Counted from the stretch's first letter, positions 1 through 9,553 are shown. The stretch: DNA of 41,424 nucleotides from Lacisediminimonas sp. (GCF_030645335.1 NZ_JAUSNH010000129.1:1-41424); one strand, 5' to 3'. The notes: generated by a model not told the origin, from the sequence alone. Numbers and translations are program-made.

Positions 1-1
1 G

Positions 2-187
2 GCGGTCCGCCCGAACCCGATGACGGGTACGACTGGTGGCATCGTCGACAAGCTGATGCCCATACATGTATCGAACGTAGCGCTGTTCAATGGCGCGACC
101 GGCAAGGCAGATCGGGTTGGATTCAAGACCGTTGACGGCAAGAAAGTCCGCGTCTACAAATCCAACGGCGAAGCCGTGAAGGGGTAA
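2..187 (+). CDS. rplX: 50S ribosomal protein L24 (C-terminal part)
   Basis: The window opens inside this gene; only the last 61 codons are present, in the frame beginning at base 2 and ending in TAA. The peptide reads [20 protein letters not shown] and ends [14 protein letters not shown], which is the L24 C-terminus with its GGI..K..P.H.SNV core. L24 binds 23S rRNA early in assembly of the large subunit. It lies six bases before rplE, the normal spc-operon order, so co-transcription is expected. The ORF track misses it because the start codon is outside the window. Confidence 0.93.
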   Translation, partial: AVRPNPMTGTTGGIVDKLMPIHVSNVALFNGATGKADRVGFKTVDGKKVRVYKSNGEAVKG

Positions 188-193
188 GGAAAA

Positions 194-733
194 ATGACCC
201 GTTTCCAGGATTTCTACGAAAAAGACGTCGTTGCCAATTTGACGACGAAGTTCGGCTACAAGTCGCGCATGCAAGTGCCGCGGCTTACCAAGATCACACT
301 CAACATGGGTGTGGGCGAGGCGATTGCTGACAAGAAGGTCATCGAGCACGCTGTAGGCGACATGACGAAGATCGCAGGCCAGAAGCCTGTCGTGACCAAG
401 GCTCGGAAGGCAATCGCGGGATTCAAGATTCGCGAAGGCTACCCGATCGGTTGCATGGTGACGTTGCGCGGCAAGGCGATGTACGAGTTTCTCGATCGCC
501 TGGTTACCGTTGCGTTGCCCCGCGTTCGCGATTTCCGTGGCGTGTCCGGTCGTGCATTTGACGGTCGTGGCAACTACAACATCGGTGTGAAAGAGCAGAT
601 CATTTTCCCCGAGATCGAGTACGACAAGATTGATGCGCTGCGTGGGCTGAACATCAGCATCACGACTACCGCAAAAACTGACGAAGAGGCCAAGGCTCTC
701 CTCGCCGAATTTAAATTCCCGTTCAGAAACTGA
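194..733 (+). CDS. rplE: 50S ribosomal protein L5
   Basis: This 179-residue protein has the usual L5 length and is recognisable throughout ([11 protein letters not shown] near residue 35, then [15 protein letters not shown] and the C-terminal FPFRN). L5 binds 5S rRNA and helps form the central protuberance of the 50S subunit. The ATG follows an AAGGA-type ribosome binding site just after the rplX stop. It is followed after seven bases by rpsN, consistent with one spc-operon transcript. Confidence 0.97.
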   Translation: MTRFQDFYEKDVVANLTTKFGYKSRMQVPRLTKITLNMGVGEAIADKKVIEHAVGDMTKIAGQKPVVTKARKAIAGFKIREGYPIGCMVTLRGKAMYEFLDRLVTVALPRVRDFRGVSGRAFDGRGNYNIGVKEQIIFPEIEYDKIDALRGLNISITTTAKTDEEAKALLAEFKFPFRN

Positions 734-740
734 GGATGCC

Positions 741-1046
741 ATGGCAAAACTGGCACTGATTAACCGTGAACAAAAGCGCGCCGACCTGGTAAAGAAGTAT
801 GCCGGCAAGCGCGCCGAGTTGAAGGCAATCATCGACGACCAATCGAAGTCCGAGGAAGAGCGTTACGAGGCGCGGCTGAAGTTGCAGGCGCTGCCCCGTA
901 ATTCGAGTCCGACGCGTCAGCGCAATCGTTGCGCCTTGACTGGTCGTCCCCGTGGCACTTTCCGCAAGTTCGGTCTGGCCCGTACCAAGATCCGTGAAAT
1001 CGCCATGCGCGGCGAGATCCCGGGTATGACTAAAGCCAGCTGGTAA
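741..1046 (+). CDS. rpsN: 30S ribosomal protein S14 (zinc-free type)
   Basis: At 101 residues this is the long, zinc-independent form of S14: the C-terminal half has [28 protein letters not shown] but lacks the paired CxxC knuckles of the short zinc-binding form. S14 binds the 3' domain of 16S rRNA in the head of the 30S subunit. The gene sits between rplE and rpsH with short spacers, as in other spc operons. Confidence 0.97.
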   Translation: MAKLALINREQKRADLVKKYAGKRAELKAIIDDQSKSEEERYEARLKLQALPRNSSPTRQRNRCALTGRPRGTFRKFGLARTKIREIAMRGEIPGMTKASW

Positions 1047-1059
1047 TAGGAGAACAAGC

Positions 1060-1455
1060 ATGAGTATGAGCGATCCTATCGCCGATATGCTGACCCGCAT
1101 ACGCAACGCCCAAGGCGTGGAGAAAGCATCGGTATCGATGCCCTCGTCCAAGGTAAAAGTTGCGATTGCCGCAGTGTTGAAGGATGAAGGTTATATCGAC
1201 AGCTACGTCGTCACCGAAGAGGGTGGCAAGGCGCAGTTGGCGATCACGTTGAAGTATTACGCCGGTCGCCCGGTCATCGAGCATCTGAAGCGCATATCGC
1301 GTCCTGGCCTGCGGATCTACCGCGGCAAGGACCAGATCCCGACCGTCCTGAATGGATTGGGTGTTGCCATCATGTCGACGCCCAAGGGCGTGATGACCGA
1401 CCGCAAAGCACGCGCAGCCGGTCTCGGCGGCGAGTTGATTTGCACCGTCGCTTAA
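1060..1455 (+). CDS. rpsH: 30S ribosomal protein S8
   Basis: The 131-residue product begins [18 protein letters not shown] and has the S8 C-terminal [11 protein letters not shown]-type ending. S8 binds the central domain of 16S rRNA. In Escherichia coli it is also the translational repressor of the spc operon; whether that applies here is not shown. Of the two close ATGs (1060 and 1066), the first is chosen because AGGAG lies seven bases upstream of it. Confidence 0.97.
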   Translation: MSMSDPIADMLTRIRNAQGVEKASVSMPSSKVKVAIAAVLKDEGYIDSYVVTEEGGKAQLAITLKYYAGRPVIEHLKRISRPGLRIYRGKDQIPTVLNGLGVAIMSTPKGVMTDRKARAAGLGGELICTVA

Positions 1456-1465
1456 GGAGTGCAAG

Positions 1466-1999
1466 ATGTCTCGTGTAGGTAAAAGCCCCATTGCACTGCC
1501 GGCCGGCGTGGAAGTCACGCTAGCTGCAGAGCAGATCAAGGTCAAGGGCCCATTGGGCGCCCTGACTCTGCCTTTGACCGGTCAGGTCAAGGTAGTAAAT
1601 GAGAACAACACGCTCACGTTCGAGCCAGTTGGCGACAGTCGTGAAGCGAATGCGATGTTTGGCACCGTTCGCGCACTCGTCAACAACATGGTGACTGGTG
1701 TCTCCAAGGGGTTCGAGAAGAAGCTGAACCTGGTTGGCGTTGGTTTTCGTGCGGCAGTACAGGGCGACAAGCTGAATCTGTCCCTCGGCTATTCGCATCC
1801 GGTGGTCTACCAGCTTCCGGCTGGTACGAAGGCCGTGACCCCGACGCCCACCGAAATCCTGATTTCGGGTGTTGATCGTCAGGTGGTCGGCCAGGTGGCG
1901 GCTGAAGTTCGTGCTTATCGTCCTCCCGAGCCTTACAAGGGCAAGGGTGTCCGGTACTCCGACGAAGTCGTCGTGATCAAAGAAACCAAGAAGAAGTAA
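1466..1999 (+). CDS. rplF: 50S ribosomal protein L6
   Basis: The 177-residue protein has the duplicated L6 fold, beginning [17 protein letters not shown] and containing the C-terminal [13 protein letters not shown] signature. L6 binds 23S rRNA near the sarcin-ricin loop and the factor-binding region. A GGAG-type ribosome binding site lies just before the ATG. It is 10 bases from rpsH and 12 bases from rplR, in the standard order. Confidence 0.97.
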   Translation: MSRVGKSPIALPAGVEVTLAAEQIKVKGPLGALTLPLTGQVKVVNENNTLTFEPVGDSREANAMFGTVRALVNNMVTGVSKGFEKKLNLVGVGFRAAVQGDKLNLSLGYSHPVVYQLPAGTKAVTPTPTEILISGVDRQVVGQVAAEVRAYRPPEPYKGKGVRYSDEVVVIKETKKK

Positions 2000-2011
2000 T
2001 AGGGGCTGCGC

Positions 2012-2374
2012 ATGGACAAGAAACAATCACGCCTGCGTCGCGGACGGCAAACCCGCGCGAAGATTGCGGAGCTCAAGGTCAATCGACTTTCAGTTCACCG
2101 CACCAATTTGCATATCTACGCAACGATCTTCGGACCGGATGCGAAGGTTTTGGCCTCCGCGTCGACAGCAGAGGCTGAAGTGCGCCTGGAGCTGGCAGGC
2201 CAATCGGGCAAAGGCGGCAACGTTGCAGCTGCGACGCTTGTTGGCAAACGGGTCGCTGAGAAAGCGTTGAAAGCCGGGATATCTGAGGTGGCTTTTGACC
2301 GCTCCGGTTTCCGTTACCACGGACGTGTCAAGGCCGTCGCCGAGGCCGCTCGCGAAGCTGGTCTGAAAATCTAA
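2012..2374 (+). CDS. rplR: 50S ribosomal protein L18
   Basis: This 120-residue basic protein begins [18 protein letters not shown] and has the family ending [25 protein letters not shown]18 binds 5S rRNA together with L5 and anchors it to the large subunit. The length matches typical bacterial L18, and the gene lies between rplF and rpsE with 12-base gaps on each side. Confidence 0.97.
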   Translation: MDKKQSRLRRGRQTRAKIAELKVNRLSVHRTNLHIYATIFGPDAKVLASASTAEAEVRLELAGQSGKGGNVAAATLVGKRVAEKALKAGISEVAFDRSGFRYHGRVKAVAEAAREAGLKI

Positions 2375-2386
2375 GGAATAGTCATC

Positions 2387-2905
2387 ATGGCAAAGATGCA
2401 GTCGAAGATGCAAAGCGAGAAGCCGGATGACGGCATGCGCGAGAAGATGATCGCCGTGAACCGCGTGACCAAAGTGGTCAAAGGCGGCCGGATCATGGGT
2501 TTCGCAGCGCTGGCAGTGGTTGGTGATGGCGATGGTCGTATCGGCATGGGCAAGGGCAAGTCGAAAGAAGTGCCGGTTGCTGTCCAGAAGGCAATGGAAG
2601 AAGCCCGCCGCAAGATGATCAAGGTGACGTTGAAGAATGGCACCCTGCAGCACACGGTGACGGGCAAGCATGGCGCCTCTTCTGTGTTGATGGCGCCGGC
2701 AAAAGACGGTACCGGTGTTATCGCTGGTGGTCCGATGCGCGCAATTTTCGAAGTGATGGGCGTGACCAATGTGGTTGCCAAGTCGCTCGGCTCGACCAAT
2801 CCTTACAACATGGTTCGCGCCACGTTGAACGGCCTGGCGAAGATGAATACTCCTTCCGAAATCGCTGCCAAACGTGGCAAGTCGGTTGAAGAAATCCTCG
2901 GCTAA
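2387..2905 (+). CDS. rpsE: 30S ribosomal protein S5
   Basis: The 172-residue product has the S5 double-stranded-RNA-binding N-terminal domain ([25 protein letters not shown] near residues 25-50) and a C-terminal domain with [20 protein letters not shown]5 contributes to mRNA entry-site architecture and decoding accuracy. The stop codon lies 11 bases before the preferred rpmD start. Confidence 0.97.
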   Translation: MAKMQSKMQSEKPDDGMREKMIAVNRVTKVVKGGRIMGFAALAVVGDGDGRIGMGKGKSKEVPVAVQKAMEEARRKMIKVTLKNGTLQHTVTGKHGASSVLMAPAKDGTGVIAGGPMRAIFEVMGVTNVVAKSLGSTNPYNMVRATLNGLAKMNTPSEIAAKRGKSVEEILG

Positions 2906-2916
2906 GGGTGGTGCAG

Positions 2917-3093
2917 ATGGAAAAAATCAAAGTCAAGCTGGTTAAGGGACTGATCGGTACGCGCGAAGATCACCGCGCGACGGTCCGCGGACTCGGTCTG
3001 CGACGCATCAACTCAGTTTCCGAACTGGAAGATACCCCATCGGTACGCGGCATGATCAATAAGGTCGCTTACCTCGTGAAAGTGGTTTCGTAA
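2917..3093 (+). CDS. rpmD: 50S ribosomal protein L30
   Basis: L30 is a small large-subunit protein. The track starts at a GTG (2908), but I prefer the ATG at 2917: an AAGGG ribosome binding site lies eight bases upstream of the ATG, and this site would overlap the GTG itself. The resulting 58-residue protein, [33 protein letters not shown]..., matches the usual L30 length and sequence pattern. It is placed between rpsE and rplO, as in other spc operons. Confidence 0.94.
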   Translation: MEKIKVKLVKGLIGTREDHRATVRGLGLRRINSVSELEDTPSVRGMINKVAYLVKVVS

Positions 3094-3119
3094 GCCTCGG
3101 GCTTGCGAACGGAGCAAAC

Positions 3120-3551
3120 ATGGAATTGAATAACATACAGCCCGCCGATGGCGCCAAGCATGCAAAACGCCGAGTAGGGCGAGGCATCGGGTCAGGCCTT
3201 GGCAAGACCGCTGGTCGTGGTCACAAAGGTCAGAAATCGCGTTCCGGCGGCTTTCATAAAGTCGGCTTCGAGGGCGGTCAGATGCCTTTGCAGCGTCGCC
3301 TTCCGAAGCGCGGCTTCAAGTCGCTTGCGACGCCGTACAAGGCTGAAGTGCGTCTTTCCGACCTGGAGAAGTTGCCAGTCACGGAAGTCGACATCCTGGC
3401 GCTAAAACAAGCTGGCGTTGTATCTGAGCTGGCGCGCGTCATTCGCGTGATCGATTCGGGTACGCTGACCAAAAAGGTCACGCTCAAGGGCTTGATCGCA
3501 ACTAAAGGCGCAAAAGCCGCAATCGAAGCCGCTGGCGGCTCGGTAGCGTAA
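3120..3551 (+). CDS. rplO: 50S ribosomal protein L15
   Basis: The 143-residue protein begins [41 protein letters not shown], the glycine- and arginine-rich N-terminal extension typical of L15, which threads into 23S rRNA. The rest is the compact globular domain. A GGAG ribosome binding site precedes the ATG. It is followed after 24 bases by secY, the conserved ribosome-translocon linkage. Confidence 0.97.
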   Translation: MELNNIQPADGAKHAKRRVGRGIGSGLGKTAGRGHKGQKSRSGGFHKVGFEGGQMPLQRRLPKRGFKSLATPYKAEVRLSDLEKLPVTEVDILALKQAGVVSELARVIRVIDSGTLTKKVTLKGLIATKGAKAAIEAAGGSVA

Positions 3552-3575
3552 GCCGCGACCGACTTGGAGTAATGT

Positions 3576-4904
3576 TTGGCGACTAGTCCGCAATTGGCGA
3601 AAAGTGCAGCAAGCGGTTTCCCATGGAACCGAGTGTGGTTCTTGTTGGGCGCGCTTGTCGTGTACCGGATCGGCGCACACATCCCGGTGCCGGGCATCGA
3701 CCCGGCGCAACTGGCTCAGCTTTTCAAGCAGAACCAGGGCGGGATATTGGGCATGTTTAACATGTTCTCTGGTGGCGCGCTTTCACGGTTCACGATTTTT
3801 GCGCTCGGGATCATGCCGTATATTTCGGCGTCGATCATCATGCAGCTTCTGACGGTCGTGTCGCCGCAACTGGAAGCGATCAAGAAAGAGGGCGAGTCTG
3901 GCCGGCGCAAGATTACGCAGTACACCCGATATGGCACTTTGGTGCTGGCGACGTTTCAGGCGCTCGGGATTGCGGTTGCACTAGAGTCGCAAGCGGGATT
4001 GGTCATTGATCCAGGCATGGCATTCCGTTTTACCAGTGTCGTGACCTTGGTTACAGGCACGATGTTCCTGATGTGGCTTGGCGAGCAGATCACTGAACGC
4101 GGATTGGGTAACGGGATTTCGATCATTATTTTTGCCGGTATTGCAGCCGGTCTGCCGAGTGCAATTGGCGGGTTGTTTGAGTTGGTGCGAACGGGATCGA
4201 TGAGTGCGCTTGCCGCGATCGTGATTTGCATCATCGTAGCGGTGGTGACTTTCCTGGTCGTGTTCATTGAGCGTGGGCAGCGGAAAATCCTGGTGAACTA
4301 CGCCAAGCGACAGGTTGGAAACAAGATTTATGGTGGGCAAAGCAGTCATTTGCCGTTGAAGTTGAATATGGCAGGTGTGATCCCGCCGATCTTCGCGTCG
4401 TCGATCATCTTGTTCCCGGCGACGATTACGAGTTGGTTCACGACGGGTGATTCGACTAATGTCGTGACACGGTTCCTGAAGGATTTGGCAGCTTCGTTGG
4501 CGCCGGGAGAACCGATTCATGCATTGCTTTACGCTGCCGCGATTATATTTTTCTGCTTTTTCTATACCGCGTTGGTATTCAACAGCAGGGAGACGGCGGA
4601 CAACCTGAAGAAGAGTGGCGCGTTCGTTCCTGGCATTCGTCCTGGTGATCAGACTGCCCGTTATATAGACAAGATATTGATGCGCCTGACCCTGGCCGGC
4701 GCACTCTATATAACGTTGGTCTGCTTGTTGCCCGAGTTTCTGATTGCCCGATGGAAGGTGCCGTTCTACTTCGGTGGAACATCATTGTTGATCATTGTGG
4801 TTGTCACGATGGACTTCATGTCGCAAGTGCAGAATTATGTAATGTCGCAGCAGTATGAGTCGTTGTTGCGCAAGGCGAACTTCAAGGGCGGCATGTCGCG
4901 ATAG
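3576..4904 (+). CDS. secY: Protein translocase channel subunit SecY
   Basis: SecY is the inner-membrane pore through which SecA or the ribosome passes secretory and membrane proteins. The 442-residue sequence has the family's ten hydrophobic segments, an N-terminal [10 protein letters not shown] motif near residues 32-41, and the cytoplasmic loop with [17 protein letters not shown]. The start is TTG at 3576: GGAG lies six bases upstream, whereas the ATG at 3572 is only two bases from it and opens a four-codon frame ending in TAG. That mini-ORF overlaps the secY start. The gene is between rplO and infA, as usual. Confidence 0.96.
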   Translation: MATSPQLAKSAASGFPWNRVWFLLGALVVYRIGAHIPVPGIDPAQLAQLFKQNQGGILGMFNMFSGGALSRFTIFALGIMPYISASIIMQLLTVVSPQLEAIKKEGESGRRKITQYTRYGTLVLATFQALGIAVALESQAGLVIDPGMAFRFTSVVTLVTGTMFLMWLGEQITERGLGNGISIIIFAGIAAGLPSAIGGLFELVRTGSMSALAAIVICIIVAVVTFLVVFIERGQRKILVNYAKRQVGNKIYGGQSSHLPLKLNMAGVIPPIFASSIILFPATITSWFTTGDSTNVVTRFLKDLAASLAPGEPIHALLYAAAIIFFCFFYTALVFNSRETADNLKKSGAFVPGIRPGDQTARYIDKILMRLTLAGALYITLVCLLPEFLIARWKVPFYFGGTSLLIIVVVTMDFMSQVQNYVMSQQYESLLRKANFKGGMSR

Positions 4905-4930
4905 GCAGGCCCCCGGAACGAGCGTAGCGA

Positions 4931-5149
4931 ATGGCAAAAGATGATGTCATCCAGATGCAGGGAGAGATTCTCGAAAATCTTCCAAACGCGACATTCAGGG
5001 TGAAGTTGGAAAATGGACACGTTGTCCTGGGCCATATCTCCGGCAAGATGCGTATGCATTACATTCGCATCCTTCCGGGAGACAAGGTGACAGTTGAGTT
5101 GACGCCGTATGACCTAAGTCGGGCGCGGATTGTTTTCCGTACCAAGTAA
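4931..5149 (+). CDS. infA: Translation initiation factor IF-1
   Basis: The 72-residue product, [30 protein letters not shown]..., is a single S1-like OB fold with the IF-1 hallmark [19 protein letters not shown]-1 sits in the ribosomal A site during initiation. Its location between secY and rpmJ is usual in betaproteobacteria, while in E. coli infA lies elsewhere. The ribosome binding site is weak (GGAACGAGCG). Confidence 0.95.
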   Translation: MAKDDVIQMQGEILENLPNATFRVKLENGHVVLGHISGKMRMHYIRILPGDKVTVELTPYDLSRARIVFRTK

Positions 5150-5193
5150 ATCAGAGTAACTGAATAACCAGAACTGGAAGAAAGAGGGCCACC

Positions 5194-5307
5194 ATGAAAG
5201 TGCTCGCATCAGTCAAGCGGATCTGCCGCAACTGCAAAATTATCAAGCGCAAAGGCGTTGTCCGTGTGATATGCACGGAGCCTCGTCACAAGCAGCGCCA
5301 AGGTTAA
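5194..5307 (+). CDS. rpmJ: 50S ribosomal protein L36
   Basis: This 37-codon gene is too short for the ORF track. It reads [37 protein letters not shown], the complete L36 sequence with the zinc-ribbon ligands CxxC, a third Cys and a His (the C+ form). L36 binds 23S rRNA in the large subunit. GAGGG lies just upstream of the ATG. It sits between infA and rpsM, the normal order. Confidence 0.95.
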   Translation: MKVLASVKRICRNCKIIKRKGVVRVICTEPRHKQRQG

Positions 5308-5336
5308 CTTTAACGTTATTGATCAAGGAATAACGA

Positions 5337-5702
5337 ATGGCACGTATTGCAGGGGTCAACATCCCCAACCACCAGCACGCCGTAATCGGCTTGACTGCCA
5401 TCTTTGGTATTGGCCGCCCGCGCGCAGAAAAGATTTGCGAAGTCACCGGCGTTCCGACCACCAAAAAGGTCAAGGATCTCGATGATAACGAGCTCGAAAA
5501 ACTGCGTGACGCCATCGCAAAATTCATCGTAGAAGGCGACTTGCGTCGCGAAGTCTCGATGAACATCAAGCGGCTCATGGATCTCGGTTCGTATCGTGGT
5601 TTGCGGCATCGCAAAGGGCTGCCTTGCCGCGGTCAGCGTACCCGCACCAACGCCCGTACCCGCAAGGGTCCTCGCAAGGCCGCGCAAGCGCTGAAGAAAT
5701 AA
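5337..5702 (+). CDS. rpsM: 30S ribosomal protein S13
   Basis: The 121-residue protein begins [30 protein letters not shown] and ends in the basic tail [19 protein letters not shown], both diagnostic of S13. S13 sits in the head of the 30S subunit and contacts P-site tRNA and the large subunit. AAGGA lies six bases before the ATG. It is the first gene of the alpha-operon portion. Confidence 0.97.
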   Translation: MARIAGVNIPNHQHAVIGLTAIFGIGRPRAEKICEVTGVPTTKKVKDLDDNELEKLRDAIAKFIVEGDLRREVSMNIKRLMDLGSYRGLRHRKGLPCRGQRTRTNARTRKGPRKAAQALKK

Positions 5703-5735
5703 TTCCGAGCCTCGTCCGGATTCAAGGAAAAGATC

Positions 5736-6140
5736 ATGGCAAAAGCACCAAATAACGCCGCAGCAGCACGCGTGCGCAAGAAAGTTAAAAAGAACGTTTC
5801 GGACGGGGTTGCTCATATACACGCCTCGTTCAACAACACCATCATTACGATCACCGATCGTCAGGGCAATGCGTTGTCCTGGGCAACGTCGGGTGGTGCT
5901 GGCTTCAAGGGTTCGCGCAAGTCGACTCCATTTGCTGCCCAAGTCGCTGCAGAAGCTGCAGGCCGGGTCGCAATCGAATACGGCCTCAAGAATCTGGAGG
6001 TTCGGATCAAGGGACCAGGTCCAGGACGCGAATCCGCAGTGCGGGCGCTCAATGGTTTGGGCTTGAAGATCACCCTGATCCAGGACGTGACGCCGGTTCC
6101 GCATAACGGCTGCCGCCCACCGAAGCGTCGTCGTATTTAA
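5736..6140 (+). CDS. rpsK: 30S ribosomal protein S11
   Basis: The 134-residue product contains [40 protein letters not shown] and ends [13 protein letters not shown], as S11 does. S11 lines the platform of the 30S subunit near the mRNA exit. AAGGAAA lies before the ATG. Unusually for a ribosomal operon, a perfect 9-bp GC-rich hairpin with a broken T tract follows within 25 bases of the stop. Confidence 0.97.
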   Translation: MAKAPNNAAAARVRKKVKKNVSDGVAHIHASFNNTIITITDRQGNALSWATSGGAGFKGSRKSTPFAAQVAAEAAGRVAIEYGLKNLEVRIKGPGPGRESAVRALNGLGLKITLIQDVTPVPHNGCRPPKRRRI

Positions 6141-6163
6141 ATTTTCGGCAGTACCTGCAAGCT

Positions 6164-6195
6164 GCCCGCCAATGTCCTTGGCGGGCTTTGTTCTT
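6164..6195 (+). terminator. Possible terminator or attenuator between rpsK and rpsD
   Basis: GCCCGCCAA, loop TGTCC, then TTGGCGGGC form a perfect 9-bp stem, followed by TTTGTTCTT. The tail is an imperfect T tract, so it could act as a partial terminator, an attenuator or an RNA-processing barrier that sets the ratio of rpsM/rpsK to downstream genes. Confidence 0.5.
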
Positions 6196-6231
6196 AAGAC
6201 CACCGTCCACCCGAATCAAGGGAAGGACTAG

Positions 6232-6257
6232 CGCCTGATGGACTTTCCATCGGGGCG
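6232..6257 (+). promoter_or_regulatory. Stem-loop in the rpsD leader
   Basis: GATGGA-CTT-TCCATC forms a perfect 6-bp hairpin, extended by T-G, two C-G pairs, a bulged G and two more pairs (6232-6257). It ends about eight bases before the AAAAGG ribosome binding site of rpsD. S4 is a known translational repressor of alpha-operon genes in E. coli; an S4-responsive role here is only inference. Confidence 0.3.
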
Positions 6258-6277
6258 TCATCGTAAAAGGAAAAACC

Positions 6278-6901
6278 GTGGCTCGTTACATTGGACCCAA
6301 AGCAAAACTGTCGCGCCGTGAAGGCACCGACCTGTTCCTGAAAAGTGCACGCCGTTCGCTCGATTCGAAGTGCAAACTTGATTCGAAGCCTGGCCAGCAT
6401 GGCCGCACATCCGGCCAGCGTACCTCCGACTATGGCAACCAACTGCGCGAAAAGCAGAAGGTCAAGCGCATGTACGGATTGCTGGAACGTCAGTTCCGTC
6501 GCTACTTTGCTGAAGCGGATCGTCGCAAGGGCAACACTGGCGAGACGCTGCTGAAGTTGCTGGAGTCACGTCTGGACAACGTCATTTATCGCATGGGCTT
6601 TGGTTCGACCCGTGCTGAAGCGCGGCAACTGGTGTCGCACAAGGCATTCACGGTCAACGGCAATGTGGTGAACATTGCGTCGTTCCAGGTCAAGCCGGGC
6701 GACGTCGTGACGGTCCGTGACAAGGCAAAGAAGCAAGTCCGCATCATGGAAGCGCTGTCGCTGGCAGAGCAGAGTGGCATGCCGTCCTGGGTTGCCGTTG
6801 ATGCCAAGAAGATGGAAGGTACATTCAAGTCCGTACCGGACCGCAGCGAGATCGCTGCCGACGTCAACGAGTCGTTGATCGTCGAATTGTATTCGCGTTA
6901 A
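6278..6901 (+). CDS. rpsD: 30S ribosomal protein S4
   Basis: The 207-residue product begins [27 protein letters not shown] and contains the S4-like RNA-binding domain [31 protein letters not shown] (about residues 97-127). S4 nucleates assembly of the 30S 5' domain. In E. coli it also represses the alpha operon. The start is GTG, with AAAAGG seven bases upstream. It lacks the N-terminal four-cysteine zinc site of some S4 forms. Hairpins with T-rich tails lie both before and after the gene. Confidence 0.97.
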   Translation: MARYIGPKAKLSRREGTDLFLKSARRSLDSKCKLDSKPGQHGRTSGQRTSDYGNQLREKQKVKRMYGLLERQFRRYFAEADRRKGNTGETLLKLLESRLDNVIYRMGFGSTRAEARQLVSHKAFTVNGNVVNIASFQVKPGDVVTVRDKAKKQVRIMEALSLAEQSGMPSWVAVDAKKMEGTFKSVPDRSEIAADVNESLIVELYSR

Positions 6902-6916
6902 TCGCCACGTATACCG

Positions 6917-6941
6917 CCGCCTCGTCAGAGGGGGTTTTTTT
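6917..6941 (+). terminator. Rho-independent terminator-like hairpin between rpsD and rpoA
   Basis: CCGCCTC, loop GTCA, GAGGGGG form a stem with one G-G mismatch, followed by seven uninterrupted T residues. This resembles an intrinsic terminator, yet it lies inside what is usually a continuous operon, 15 bases after the rpsD stop and 56 bases before rpoA. Confidence 0.6.
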
Positions 6942-6997
6942 GTAATGCCATCAGCCTTATCGGTGTAACGAGCCGAGGGTATTGACGAGGACATTTC

Positions 6998-7975
6998 ATG
7001 CAAAACAGTTTGTTGAAGCCGCGAATCATCGAAGTCGAGACACTTGGCGCCAGCCATGCGAAGGTCGTCATGGAGCCGTTCGAGCGTGGCTATGGCCATA
7101 CGCTTGGCAACGCATTGCGTCGCGTCCTGCTGTCATCAATGGTCGGCTATGCGCCTACCGAAGTGACGATCGCCGGTGTTGTACACGAGTACTCTTCGCT
7201 GGATGGCGTTCAGGAAGACGTGGTCGACCTGCTACTGAACCTGAAGGGTGTCGTGTTCAAGCTGCACAATCGCGACGATGTCACGCTGACCCTGAAGAAG
7301 GAAGGCGAGGGCGCAGTACTTGCTTCCGATATCGACCTTCCTCATGACGTCGAGCTGATCAATCCGGAACACGTGATCGCCCACCTGACCGCGGGTGGCA
7401 AGCTGGACATGCAGATCAAGGTCGAAAAGGGCCGTGGTTATGTTCCAGGTAACGTGCGCCGCCTGTCTGAAGACACGAACAAGACGATCGGCCGGATCAT
7501 CCTGGACGCCTCGTTTTCGCCGGTTCGCCGCGTTTCTTATTTCGTCGAGTCCGCTCGCGTGGAACAGCGCACCGATCTCGACAAGCTCGTCATCAATATC
7601 GAGACCAATGGTGTGATTTCGCCGGAAGAGGCGATTCGCCAGTCGGCACGGGTGTTGGTGGACCAGCTCAATGTGTTCGCTGCGCTTGAAGGTACTGAAG
7701 CGGCTGCCGAAGCGCCATCGCGCGCGCCGTCGGTCGATCCGATCCTGTTGCGTCCGGTCGACGACCTGGAATTGACGGTTCGTTCGGCAAACTGCCTGAA
7801 GGCGGAAAACATCTACTACATCGGCGACCTGATCCAGCGCAGCGAAAACGAGCTGCTGAAGACGCCGAACCTGGGCCGCAAATCGCTCAACGAGATCAAG
7901 GAAGTACTTGCATCCCGTGGTTTGACCCTGGGCATGAAGCTCGAGAATTGGCCACCTGCCGGTCTCGAGAAATAA
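6998..7975 (+). CDS. rpoA: DNA-directed RNA polymerase subunit alpha
   Basis: The alpha subunit dimerises to scaffold RNA polymerase assembly, and its C-terminal domain contacts UP elements and activators. The 325-residue sequence has the N-terminal domain ([22 protein letters not shown] near residues 25-46), a flexible linker around 235-250 rich in Ala/Glu/Pro, and the C-terminal domain with [46 protein letters not shown] lies before the ATG. It precedes rplQ with a 115-base spacer. Confidence 0.97.
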   Translation: MQNSLLKPRIIEVETLGASHAKVVMEPFERGYGHTLGNALRRVLLSSMVGYAPTEVTIAGVVHEYSSLDGVQEDVVDLLLNLKGVVFKLHNRDDVTLTLKKEGEGAVLASDIDLPHDVELINPEHVIAHLTAGGKLDMQIKVEKGRGYVPGNVRRLSEDTNKTIGRIILDASFSPVRRVSYFVESARVEQRTDLDKLVINIETNGVISPEEAIRQSARVLVDQLNVFAALEGTEAAAEAPSRAPSVDPILLRPVDDLELTVRSANCLKAENIYYIGDLIQRSENELLKTPNLGRKSLNEIKEVLASRGLTLGMKLENWPPAGLEK

Positions 7976-8090
7976 TTTGGTCGGGGCGGATAAAACCGTC
8001 CTGGCTGATTGCAACATTACATTACCGGCCCGCGCTTGCTTTGTCTTGCGATAGAAGAGCTGGATGCAAACTTACTATTAAGGAATCATC

Positions 8091-8486
8091 ATGCGTCACC
8101 GTCACGGCCTTCGTAAGCTCAATCGCACATCGTCCCATCGTCTGGCGATGCTGCGCAACATGACAGTATCCCTGCTTCGTCACGAAGCAATCAAAACCAC
8201 GCTGCCAAAGGCGAAAGAGTTGCGCCGCGTCATCGAGCCGATCATCACGATCGGCAAGACCAATTCGCTCGCGAACAAGCGCCTGGCTTTCAACCGCCTG
8301 CGTGACCGCGAAATGGTATTGAAGCTTTTCGCTGAAATCGGCCCGCGCTATGCAAGTCGCAACGGTGGCTACACCCGCATCCTGAAAATGGGTTTCCGTC
8401 AGGGCGACAACGCACCGATGGCCTTCGTCGAACTGGTTGACCGGCCAGAGACCACAGAGGCAGTCGAGGACACGAGCGGCGAATAA
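8091..8486 (+). CDS. rplQ: 50S ribosomal protein L17
   Basis: The 131-residue product begins [24 protein letters not shown], the L17 signature, and includes the C-terminal [26 protein letters not shown]17 lies near the peptide exit region of the large subunit. The short acidic tail [11 protein letters not shown] is variable in this family. AAGGA lies seven bases before the ATG. It is the last gene of the ribosomal block and is followed by a strong terminator. Confidence 0.97.
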   Translation: MRHRHGLRKLNRTSSHRLAMLRNMTVSLLRHEAIKTTLPKAKELRRVIEPIITIGKTNSLANKRLAFNRLRDREMVLKLFAEIGPRYASRNGGYTRILKMGFRQGDNAPMAFVELVDRPETTEAVEDTSGE

Positions 8487-8503
8487 GCGCGCACGCTCCA
8501 GCA

Positions 8504-8534
8504 AAAAGCCAGGCTCGCCTGGCTTTTGTTTTTT
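8504..8534 (+). terminator. Strong Rho-independent terminator after rplQ
   Basis: AAAAGCCAGG, loop CTCG, CCTGGCTTTT form a perfect stem, followed by GTTTTTT. This should end the ribosomal protein/rpoA transcript, 17 bases after the rplQ stop. Confidence 0.9.
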
Positions 8535-8542
8535 GGGATAAT
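8534..8542 (+). promoter_or_regulatory. Possible extended -10 promoter for the ABC exporter pair
   Basis: TGGGATAAT matches the extended -10 pattern TGnTATAAT and lies directly at the end of the rplQ terminator, about 65 bases before the ATP-binding subunit gene. No good -35 element is visible at the usual distance, so the call rests on the extended -10 alone. Confidence 0.3.
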
Positions 8543-8606
8543 GCTGCTGTTCACATCGGGCTGCACCCACGCCCGGCTTCCAATTGTCGTCCTACCGGTT
8601 AGCACG

Positions 8607-9539
8607 ATGTCCGATCCGATCATCCTTTCTGCTTCTGATTTGCACAAGTCCTATGGCAAGGGCGCTGATCGTGTCGCTGTCATCAACGGGCTTTCCTTCT
8701 CGCTGCGCAAGGGCGAATGTTATGGGCTGCTGGGCCCTAACGGCGCAGGAAAGACCACGACACTGCGCCTATGCCTTGGCCTGACCATCGCTGACAAAGG
8801 CACGATTCGTCTGGCAGGCTACGACGTCCCTCAGCACGCCCGGGAGGCGCGCGTACGGATCGGCGTGGTTCCGCAGGGGGATAATCTTGACCCCGACTTT
8901 ACCGTTTTCGAAAATTTGCTGGTGTTTGGTCGCTACTTCGGCCTGCCTGACGCCCTTATCCTGGAGCGGATTCCCCTACTGCTGGAATTCTCGAACCTCA
9001 CTGCCAAGAAGCATGCGCGTATTGGCGAGCTGTCCGGCGGAATGAAGCGTCGTCTGACGCTGGCACGTTCACTGGTCAACGATCCCGACCTGATTTTCAT
9101 GGATGAGCCGACTACGGGACTCGATCCCCAGGCGCGGCACATGATCTGGGAGCGGCTAAAGCGTCTCCTCGCCGACGGGAAAACGATCTTCCTCACGACG
9201 CACTTCATGGATGAGGCGGAACGCTTGTGCGATCGTCTGGCGGTAATCGATCACGGTAGCATGATTGCAGAGGGGGAGCCACGCGCCCTGATCGCAAGCC
9301 ACATCGAGGCGGACGTGGTGGAGGTCTATGGCGAGAACGCCTTGCAATGGGGCGAGTCGACCGGGCGCCATATGTCCGGCCGGTTCGAGGTCAGTGGAGA
9401 AACCATTTTTTGCTATACCAACGATGCCAAGCCCTTGCTTGACAGCCTGGCTGGTGTCTCCGGCGTGCGTTACATCCATCGGCCGGCCAACCTTGAAGAC
9501 CTGTTCCTGAAACTCACCGGTCGCGAAATGCGCGATTGA
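8607..9539 (+). CDS. ABC transporter ATP-binding protein, NodI/DrrA type
   Basis: This protein would hydrolyse ATP to drive export through the permease encoded next to it. It has Walker [10 protein letters not shown] (residues 43-51), Q90, the signature LSGGM (142-146), Walker B LIFMDE (162-167) and the switch histidine in LTTHF (H199), all intact. Length is 310 residues, and the C-terminal extension after the nucleotide-binding domain is typical of NodI-like subunits. The track start at 8526 lies within the rplQ terminator and is rejected in favour of ATG 8607, although no clear ribosome binding site precedes it. The substrate is unknown; nothing nearby suggests nodulation. Confidence 0.88.
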   Translation: MSDPIILSASDLHKSYGKGADRVAVINGLSFSLRKGECYGLLGPNGAGKTTTLRLCLGLTIADKGTIRLAGYDVPQHAREARVRIGVVPQGDNLDPDFTVFENLLVFGRYFGLPDALILERIPLLLEFSNLTAKKHARIGELSGGMKRRLTLARSLVNDPDLIFMDEPTTGLDPQARHMIWERLKRLLADGKTIFLTTHFMDEAERLCDRLAVIDHGSMIAEGEPRALIASHIEADVVEVYGENALQWGESTGRHMSGRFEVSGETIFCYTNDAKPLLDSLAGVSGVRYIHRPANLEDLFLKLTGREMRD

Positions 9540-9553
9540 AAGCGGAAGACTGC

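Noticed and set aside
8526-8606. Longer N-terminus of the ABC ATPase resembling a lipoprotein signal (MLLFTSGC)
   Set aside because: The stretch lies in the rplQ terminator and a promoter-like sequence. A lipidated signal makes no sense on a cytoplasmic ATPase.
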